The notes below the pieces were generated by a model. That model saw only the letters and a program-made list of their open reading frames with translations. It was not told the origin of the DNA and made no database searches. Positions 58,316 through 64,000 of a stretch of DNA of 64,000 nt are shown here, in pieces. Source of the stretch: Mesostigma viride (Eukaryota; Streptophyta; Mesostigmatophyceae; Mesostigmatales; Mesostigmataceae). The stretch is taken from assembly GCA_009746045.1 (NCBI GenBank), contig RPFO01001857.1, forward strand, positions 62,001 through 126,000. Reading direction: 5' to 3'. Both the position numbers and the translations under genes were made by a program. Each line of letters starts with the position of its first letter. The first letter of the stretch is position 1.

Positions 58316-59086
58316 ATGGACGACCTCCCCGAGTACGACTTCGAGGAGCACGAGGCCGAGATGGACGGGGCCGAGACGGGCCCGGCGATCTCGGACGGGG
58401 CGCCCTACCGCGTGTTGCGCGCCGCGCCGTTACGCGCCTTGCTGGAGAAGGGACGCCGCGACACGTGGCCGGAACGGACGGACGTGTGCTGCTGGCACTG
58501 CTGCCACCCGTTCGACGGGGTCCCGGCGGTGCTGCCCGTGGGGTACAAGCCGGGCAAGGGTTTTTTGGTGAAGGGCGTGTTCTGCGGATTCGCGTGCGCC
58601 AAGAGCTATAACATGGACACGTCGGGGGCGCAGAGGGAACTACGGAACATGTGGCTGTTCGACATGATGCTGAAATTGTGGCGGTCGAACCCGAGCCGCG
58701 AGCGGCGCGCTTTCCCGGGAGTGCGTCCCGCTCCGCCGCGGACGTGCTTGAAGATGTTCGGCGGGGACATGACGATCGAGGAGTTCCGAGGGGCGGACCC
58801 GTTCGAGCTGCATCGCGTGTTGGACCCTCCGTTCACGATGGACGTCATACAGCAGGTGCATTGCGTGTACGAGATCAACGAGAAGGCGCGGAGGACGAAG
58901 AGGGACGCGGTCGTGCGCGAGCCCACGATCCGCGACCCGGCGGAGTCGAAGAAGCGGCGGGACGCGGAACAGGCCAAGTTGACGTTGAAACGTCCGCGGC
59001 CGTCCGCGAACCCGAAACACAGTTTAGACAAGTTTCTTAGCAAGGGCAAGGCCAAGGCGCCCACCGTCGCGATCCCGCCTCGGTGA
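58316..59086 (+). CDS. Poxvirus VLTF-2-like late transcription factor (MYM-type zinc finger)
   Basis: 256 residues, intact. A zinc-binding core at about 57-100 reads VCCWHCCHPFDGVP, then YKPGKGFLVKGVFC and GFACAKSYN, the spacing seen in A1L/VLTF-2 relatives and MYM-type zinc fingers. A conserved RTCLKMFGGDMTIEEFR block follows, and a basic tail ends KGKAKAPTVAIPPR. It works with VLTF-3 (7367-8479) in late gene transcription in poxviruses; the presence of both supports an NCLDV-type late programme. Confidence 0.8.
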   Translation: MDDLPEYDFEEHEAEMDGAETGPAISDGAPYRVLRAAPLRALLEKGRRDTWPERTDVCCWHCCHPFDGVPAVLPVGYKPGKGFLVKGVFCGFACAKSYNMDTSGAQRELRNMWLFDMMLKLWRSNPSRERRAFPGVRPAPPRTCLKMFGGDMTIEEFRGADPFELHRVLDPPFTMDVIQQVHCVYEINEKARRTKRDAVVREPTIRDPAESKKRRDAEQAKLTLKRPRPSANPKHSLDKFLSKGKAKAPTVAIPPR

Positions 59087-59124
59087 AAATTTGTATCGAT
59101 TCGTATTATAGGAATGAATAAAGC

Positions 59125-60385
59125 ATGTCCCCTCCCAAATCGGTAAAGAAGCCCAAACAAACAACTGCGCATAGGCCAAAAGCGTTAGCGGCGTTGCACG
59201 AAGCGACGTCGACGCGCGATGACAACTCCGACACGGCCGTGTACTGTTCCGACGGCATCGTGAAGGGCATGACGAAACGCGACGCGGTAGGCCTGTTCCG
59301 CTGCTGTTCCCCGACACGCCGGCGTCCGAGGTCCGTTCGATGCACAAGGACGACCTCTGTCGCAAGTTGGGGGGCGCGGTCATGGATAAGCTGAGCGAGC
59401 AGGCGTGCACGCAGACGCTCGTGTCCGCGGGCGGCGTGACGCGCGACCAGCTCGTGTCCATCGCGGCGTTGCTCGCGAGCAAACCCGAGTCGGAGTTCCG
59501 ACAGCGGTCCAAGGAGGATTTGTGTGCGCTCGTGTCGGGTCGCCTGAAGGTCGGCCAGCGGTTCAAGTTCTTGCGACGGATGATCCCCTCGCGGGTGATG
59601 AACAAGATCAAACTGGTCGTCCAAAAGGTCATCGACGCGTCTGGAGACGTCGCCATATTTGTTTCGTCGTTTCCCTACATCGAGCGGCTTCTCGATGGAT
59701 TACCTCGACCCGTGCTTTGGATGATGCAAGCCTTGGTGGGTATCAGGACCGCCGGATTAAAAAACCCGCGGTTGCAGGGATGGATTTATGCAAACATGAT
59801 CCCCATGTTTTTCCATCTTGCGGGCGTCCCCGTACCCATATGGGTGACGAGTCTTTTGGCTTTGTTGCATCCGGAACGTGATATTGAGCAAAGTGCGAAG
59901 TTGGTGGCGGTGAGCGGAGGTATGTTGGGGGTCAGGGAGGGGAGTAGGGGATTGAGGCGCGTAATATTCGAGAAAGACGCGGATAGGGACGCGAAGGCTT
60001 ACGAAGATCGCATCACGAAAGAGGGGATGGACATCATTCGAAAGGAGAAAGGTCTAGAGAATTTGGAACGAGATGCCGGAGAAGGTTGGTGGATAAAAAA
60101 CACGGGGGGAGAAGAGGGCGTGCCGACAAGAAGCTGTACGGCAACGCGCGGAAGGGCGTAGAGGCTGCAGTGAAGGAACTTTTATACGACCCTGCCGTCG
60201 AGCGGTTCGACATAAAGAACAAGGCGAAGGCGTACCGCGATTACGTCACACAAGGAATCGGTGATAGGGTCATTAACGAGGATATTGGCGCTTTAAGGTA
60301 CGCTGAAGCCGTTAAAGATCTCTTTAAGGACGTAGCGTGGTCTTCTATCGAGGACTGGTTGCCGTTTCGTTGGAAAAAAACGTGA
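59125..60385 (+). pseudogene. Hypothetical virion-like protein, two frameshifts
   Basis: The first frame starts MSPPKSVKKPKQTTAHRPKA. The second, from about 59300, has MHKDDLCRKLGGAVMDKLSE, LLASKPESEFRQRSKEDLCA and a hydrophobic segment MIPMFFHLAGVPVPIWVTSL. The third, from about 60100, has KKLYGNARKGVEAAVKELLY and ends LPFRWKKT. Joined length is about 420 residues. From about 59640 the DNA becomes noticeably AT-richer, as in the genes at 27255 and 62241. No family is recognised. Confidence 0.5.
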
Positions 60386-60421
60386 ATCCATTTTGCGCGC
60401 GACACGTCGGGTTAGCGTGTG

Positions 60422-61567
60422 TCAAGTCCTCGCTGTCAGGCGCCACCGCGTCTGCGCCTTCGTCCGCGGCCGCGTCTGCGACCGCGTCACCCTCCGCGCC
60501 GGCGGCTGTTTCCGTTTCCTCGCGGGTCTCCTTACAGGAACCGGCAAAGGCGGAGGGGGCGGGGGCGGGGGCGGGAGCTGAGGAGGAGGCGCGCGGATGC
60601 GACGAGTCAACGCCCTCGCGGCCTGCGTCGGCACCGGCACCGGCGCCGGTGTCCGAGCGGCCGTGGGCGCACTCGACGCGGACCGCGTCGTCCTCGTGGC
60701 CGGCAGCGCGTGCGCCGCCGTCAAGTCGGGCAACGCGTCCGGTCTCCTGTACGTGTCGCCACAGTTGCCGATGACGGTCATCAAGGGCGCCTCCATCAGG
60801 AACCCGAGGCCGTTGCTATCGTCGAAGATCTCGAAGCCGTACTGGTGGCGGTAGTACCCCGCGAGCTCGCGGTTGTCCTCGATCTCGCACACCGTCGTGC
60901 GTCGAAACTTCGCCTTGTCCTCCTCCGTCTTCATCTTCTTCGTCGTGACCTCGACGTATCGGTTCGTGGCCTTGTGCTGCAAGAGGTACTTGCGCAAGTC
61001 CTCGTCGGACATGGTGAGCGCCTTGCGCTTTTTGGAGTCCTTCGACATCTCGCAGTGTCCCCCGCCGGCCTCCAGTCCGATGACCGCGGTGGCCGGGTCC
61101 GTCACGAACCCCTTTTCGACCATGAGGAAGATCGCCGCGCACAAGAGCTTCTTGCCGAGCCCCGCCAGCGAGGCCCTCTCCGTGCTGGTACTGTCCCCGC
61201 GAAACTGCTGCGGACGGACGTAGAACCATTCGAGGTACAGGTAGTTGTTCCGCAGTCGCTCGGCCTCGTTCTCCTTCCCGGGCGGCGTGTGCGCCTTGTC
61301 CCGTTTCCGGCTGTCGATCTGCACGTACGCGAGGTCGTTGTACGGCGGCCGCTCCTCCCTCAACTTTTTCGTCAGGCCGGAGGAGTACCCGCTCGGGATC
61401 GGGATCCACAGGTACAATGTCTTGCGCAGGAATTTGTAGTGGACCTCGAGAGGGAACTCCTTCGTATGGGGCTCCTCTCGGATCCTGTAATCGACGCGCA
61501 CGCGTTTCGTGGGGATCAGCGCGAGCTCGTCCGCGAGCCCCGGCGCGTACATGTTGTCCTTGGTCAT
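60422..61567 (-). CDS. GNAT-like acetyltransferase-fold protein with Pro/Arg-rich tail
   Basis: 381 residues from ATG 61567. The central part has LAGLGKKLLCAAIFLMVEKG, VIGLEAGGGHCEMSK and ELAGYYRHQYGFEIFDD, resembling the acetyl-CoA helix and the final Y-x-x-x-G-F motif of GNAT N-acetyltransferases, with a charged insertion between them. The last 90 residues are Ala/Pro/Arg-rich and disordered. The acetyl-CoA loop is not a perfect Q-x-x-G-x-G/A match, so enzymatic activity is uncertain. Confidence 0.5.
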   Translation of the reverse strand: MTKDNMYAPGLADELALIPTKRVRVDYRIREEPHTKEFPLEVHYKFLRKTLYLWIPIPSGYSSGLTKKLREERPPYNDLAYVQIDSRKRDKAHTPPGKENEAERLRNNYLYLEWFYVRPQQFRGDSTSTERASLAGLGKKLLCAAIFLMVEKGFVTDPATAVIGLEAGGGHCEMSKDSKKRKALTMSDEDLRKYLLQHKATNRYVEVTTKKMKTEEDKAKFRRTTVCEIEDNRELAGYYRHQYGFEIFDDSNGLGFLMEAPLMTVIGNCGDTYRRPDALPDLTAAHALPATRTTRSASSAPTAARTPAPVPVPTQAARALTRRIRAPPPQLPPPPPPPPPLPVPVRRPARKRKQPPARRVTRSQTRPRTKAQTRWRLTART

Positions 61568-61631
61568 GACGCCACGTCGTAATGCTGTACGCGTCCAAAA
61601 AAATATCGCAACGGATTGATAGAAAGATACG

Positions 61632-61796
61632 ATGGTCGCGAGACGTCCGAGGCGTCCCAACGGCTGCATCCGTCGCCGGCCCGGTTCGGCCGCCAGGAAC
61701 CCGTGGGTCCAGCTCGTCATGAAGACGTGGGACCAGGGGCGCGGCGGCACCTACAAGCAGGCCATTCAGAAGGCCCGTGCCCAGTGGAAGAAGTAA
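61632..61796 (+). CDS. Small basic protein (54 residues)
   Basis: MVARRPRRPNGCIRRRPGSA, then NPWVQLVMKTWDQGRGGTYK and a terminal KARAQWKK. The W-V-x-x-V-K...Y-x-x-A-x-x-x-A...W/Y-K-K pattern recurs in short basic NCLDV proteins of unknown role, suggesting nucleic-acid binding. The frame is intact and overlaps the convergent gene by about 31 bp. Confidence 0.55.
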   Translation: MVARRPRRPNGCIRRRPGSAARNPWVQLVMKTWDQGRGGTYKQAIQKARAQWKK

Positions 61797-62216
61797 ACGC
61801 ACTCGTCCTTGGTCAATGACCCTCGCCTGATCGATCGAGGGTCGCCGTTCTCGTATCGGTCGTAGACGCGCGCGTCCGTGCGCGCGGCCACGACCGACTC
61901 GATTTCGGGGATCCGGCGTGCGATCACCGATCGGGCGCGGCGAGGTGGTCCGTCCAATCGCTCATCGTGAGCCCGGGCGCGACGACGTCGCCGTGCACGG
62001 GGGTCTGGAACGCGCGCGTCGCGGAGAGGTTCAAGGGGAGTCCGTCCTCCCTGGCGCGAGGATTGGCGAGGACGCGCGCGTCGCAGCAATTCCGTGGCGG
62101 AGGGCGACGGGGTCGTCGCATTGGAGCAGAGAGCGGAACACGCGGTCGCGGTCCCATTTGGACACGCGTCCGTGGGTGACGGGGTGGTCTCCGGCGGGTA
62201 CGAACAGGAAGTCCAT
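61766..62216 (-). pseudogene. Hypothetical protein, two frameshifts
   Basis: From ATG 62216 (MDFLFVPAGDHPVTHGRVSK) to about 62090, then a second frame NCCDARVLANPRAREDGLPL with HGDVVAPGLTMSDWTDHL to about 61930, then a third ESVVAARTDARVYDRYENGD ending CVYFFHWARAF at 61766. The three pieces have natural composition only in these frames. Joined length is about 150 residues. No family is recognised. Confidence 0.4.
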
Positions 62217-62240
62217 TTTTTTATGTCGGGAGAATGATAA

Positions 62241-63806
62241 ATGAGCCTCGCGCGGTACCTGCAGCACGTGCAAGGAGGCGACGGTTTTTCTCCGCACATT
62301 TTCGACGAGCACTTCGCCAAGTACGCGAACGAGGGGTACGCCGCCCCCGTCGAGCCGACCGCCGAGGCCGTACCGCCGCCCGTCCCGTACGGCGACATCA
62401 CGGCGCGGCAGGCAGAGGACTTCGGGGTGGTTATGGTGGACCGCGACGTGCTTGCGCGGATCATGCGCGCGGTCGAGGAGGTGGAGAGACGCAAGGGTCT
62501 TTCGGTTCCGCCGTCGTTGAACTCGGTGTACGCGAGCGAGGGGGGCGGGTGGCCGGGGGTGACGACGGACGACGGGGAGCTGGTTCGTATGCCGTCTCGC
62601 CTGGATTTGGACTACGGTACGAAGATGCCTCCGATGATGCTTCCGTCGGACTTTGAGCGCGTGATGGCGCCGATCTACCCGGGGTTCCGTCCGGTGCACG
62701 GGGCGGGCGACTCGGGCGGCAACGAGAGGAGCGACGACGCGCCCAAAGCCTCCGCCGCTCTAGCAGCCGCTGGTCCCGCTGCGTCCTCCGCTTCTACTGT
62801 CACCGCCGCAGGAGCCTCCTCCGTACCTTCGTCATCGTCGTCGACGCTACCGGACGCGAGTTCGTCCATGACATCCATGGGCGGGGGGGACCCGGATAAC
62901 TTCAAACACACACAAGAAGATTATGACTTGGTAGAAGAACTCGGTCTAAAAGACCTCGTGGATGACGAATTACAAGGCCTAACAGGCGATGACTACAAAA
63001 AACGATGGGATGATCTTAAGACGATGATGTTGACTGCTCGCGAATTTCCTGACAGCCAAGAAGCAGTCGCGCTGGAGTCGAAGAATGCAGAACGTTTTAT
63101 TAGGAGCCTGATCGGGGCTGTCGCGGGTAGTGCTCGAACAGTCATGGGGGCGGTTGCAGGTGGAATTGCGGGACGCATAGCCCCGGAGATGATGACATTG
63201 GGTGCGAAAATCGATGAAGATAAGCGCGCGGAAGCAATGAAGAAAATTTTAGATAGTATACCACGATTTGGAGATCCGACAACATTCGCTGATGATGTGC
63301 GGTCCGCAGTAATCAACATGGAATTGCAGGGGCTCACGGGTGGGGACACAAGCACGACGATCAGTGAAATTTATCGAATTAGAGACTTGATCGACAAAAA
63401 CAAGGATTCACCTCTTAGATACCAATTGGCTGCGGATCTAGGTACGCAGCTGAAAGAATTGCAAGGCGTGATCTCGAGATTAGGCACAGGTGCGCACGCG
63501 CCCAAACCGTTGCATGTACCGGTGTTTCCTGATATTGACGCTTACAACAATGTGAAGGATGAATTGTTGAAAGACTTCTCAAAATATAAGAAAAGGGGAA
63601 TAGTTCAAGTCGCAAAGAATTTGATTACTTCACTGGGTATTCACCCAGCGTATCTCACCACCGAACAATATCGGAATTTGAATGAGACAGCACAAAAAAT
63701 AATTACAGAACCAAATAGTTTTAATGTGAACCAGACGAGAATTCAAAACATGAAGAGTATCATCCAAGAAGTGGAGAAGAGGAGGGCGACCGGCATCCTG
63801 CGTTAG
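62241..63806 (+). CDS. Hypothetical 521-residue protein with a composition switch
   Basis: Intact frame. Residues 1-150 are GC-rich and folded-looking (YLQHVQGGDGFSPHIFDEHF). Residues 160-215 are Ala/Ser-rich linker. Residues 220-521 are helical and encoded by distinctly AT-richer DNA (from about 62890), with a Gly/Ala hydrophobic stretch (SLIGAVAGSARTVMGAVAGG) and a C-terminus TQIRIQN-like helix ending RATGILR. The overall plan recalls the gene at 59125. Possible virion protein; no family recognised. Confidence 0.6.
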   Translation: MSLARYLQHVQGGDGFSPHIFDEHFAKYANEGYAAPVEPTAEAVPPPVPYGDITARQAEDFGVVMVDRDVLARIMRAVEEVERRKGLSVPPSLNSVYASEGGGWPGVTTDDGELVRMPSRLDLDYGTKMPPMMLPSDFERVMAPIYPGFRPVHGAGDSGGNERSDDAPKASAALAAAGPAASSASTVTAAGASSVPSSSSSTLPDASSSMTSMGGGDPDNFKHTQEDYDLVEELGLKDLVDDELQGLTGDDYKKRWDDLKTMMLTAREFPDSQEAVALESKNAERFIRSLIGAVAGSARTVMGAVAGGIAGRIAPEMMTLGAKIDEDKRAEAMKKILDSIPRFGDPTTFADDVRSAVINMELQGLTGGDTSTTISEIYRIRDLIDKNKDSPLRYQLAADLGTQLKELQGVISRLGTGAHAPKPLHVPVFPDIDAYNNVKDELLKDFSKYKKRGIVQVAKNLITSLGIHPAYLTTEQYRNLNETAQKIITEPNSFNVNQTRIQNMKSIIQEVEKRRATGILR

Positions 63807-63866
63807 TTTTCGGATGAAGGGGTCGTGCGTAAATTCTCTCAACGTGTAGTATACAAGGTGGAGGTC

Positions 63867-64000
63867 ATGACCACTCCGGGCAACGTGTTACTTTCGCTGT
63901 ACGAGGGCGGCAAGGCCGTCCCGGCCAAGGTGGCGAGCTGGGTGCGGGAGAGCGTCGGGTCCTGCGCGAGCGGCGTCGGAAAGACGCTCAAGAGGGACGA
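63867..64000 (+). CDS. Hypothetical protein (partial, continues beyond window)
   Basis: Open from ATG 63867 to the window edge: MTTPGNVLLSLYEGGKAVPA and a basic end. GTATAC at 63849-63854 lies 12 bases before the ATG, as at other starts here. Too short to classify. Confidence 0.5.
   Translation, partial: MTTPGNVLLSLYEGGKAVPAKVASWVRESVGSCASGVGKTLKRD

Overview
The window is a GC-rich segment of a nucleocytoplasmic large DNA virus (Nucleocytoviricota) genome. Diagnostic genes are three double-jelly-roll major capsid protein (MCP) paralogues, a PCNA clamp, poxvirus-type late transcription factors VLTF-3 and VLTF-2, a staphylococcal-nuclease-like enzyme, a NifS-type cysteine desulfurase, SprT-like metallopeptidases and KilA-N proteins. 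Genes are tightly packed on both strands, often with gaps or overlaps of only a few bases. Many have a GTATAC/GTATAAT box shortly before the start codon. I cannot assign a family with confidence.

Layout. 1-9.6 kb: capsid genes, a LysM protein, PCNA, VLTF-3 and small proteins. 9.6-11.4 kb: unknown genes. 11.5-23 kb: three tandem paralogues of a very repetitive, fibre-like protein with lectin-like (LamG/ConA) modules; the middle one is split by an LTR retroelement. 23-27.2 kb: nuclease, small zinc and membrane proteins. 27.3-30.9 kb: a 1202-residue coiled-coil protein. 30.8-37.8 kb: a cysteine desulfurase gene split by a 5.8-kb Copia-type LTR retrotransposon. 37.9-42.3 kb: small membrane proteins and an ADP-ribosyltransferase-like gene split by an 881-bp nested palindrome. 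42.3-45.7 kb: two SprT-like paralogues, one decayed and one intact. 45.7-47.7 kb: an unknown gene split by a 1550-bp nested palindrome of the same family. 48.8-51.2 kb: a RING/UIM gene for which I infer two spliceosomal introns. 51.2-55.5 kb: two KilA-N genes, the second split by a 2.1-kb non-coding LTR element. 55.5-56.8 kb: repeats and a 617-bp fold-back. 56.8-64 kb: VLTF-2 and several virion-like or unknown genes.

Main conclusion (mixed basis). Five viral genes carry clean insertions, each flanked by a 5-bp target-site duplication (GCCCC, GTTCA, TGGAC, GCGAT, GTGCG), and each reading frame resumes exactly when the insert and one duplication are removed. Three LTR families and one palindrome family are involved. 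The LTR pairs are identical or differ at one position. Together with many single-base frameshifts and an intron-bearing gene, this fits a viral genome integrated in a eukaryotic chromosome and now invaded by host transposons and decaying. The frameshifts alone could be assembly indels; the insertions could not.

The most unusual objects are the nested palindromes. A 206-bp near-perfect palindrome (H) alternates with a roughly 130-bp spacer (S) that carries a perfect Pol III B-box. S flips orientation at every step, so each whole insert (H-S-H-S'-H, and the 9-part version) is itself a palindrome. They begin AGTT and end AACT and make 5-bp duplications, as the two Copia-like elements do.
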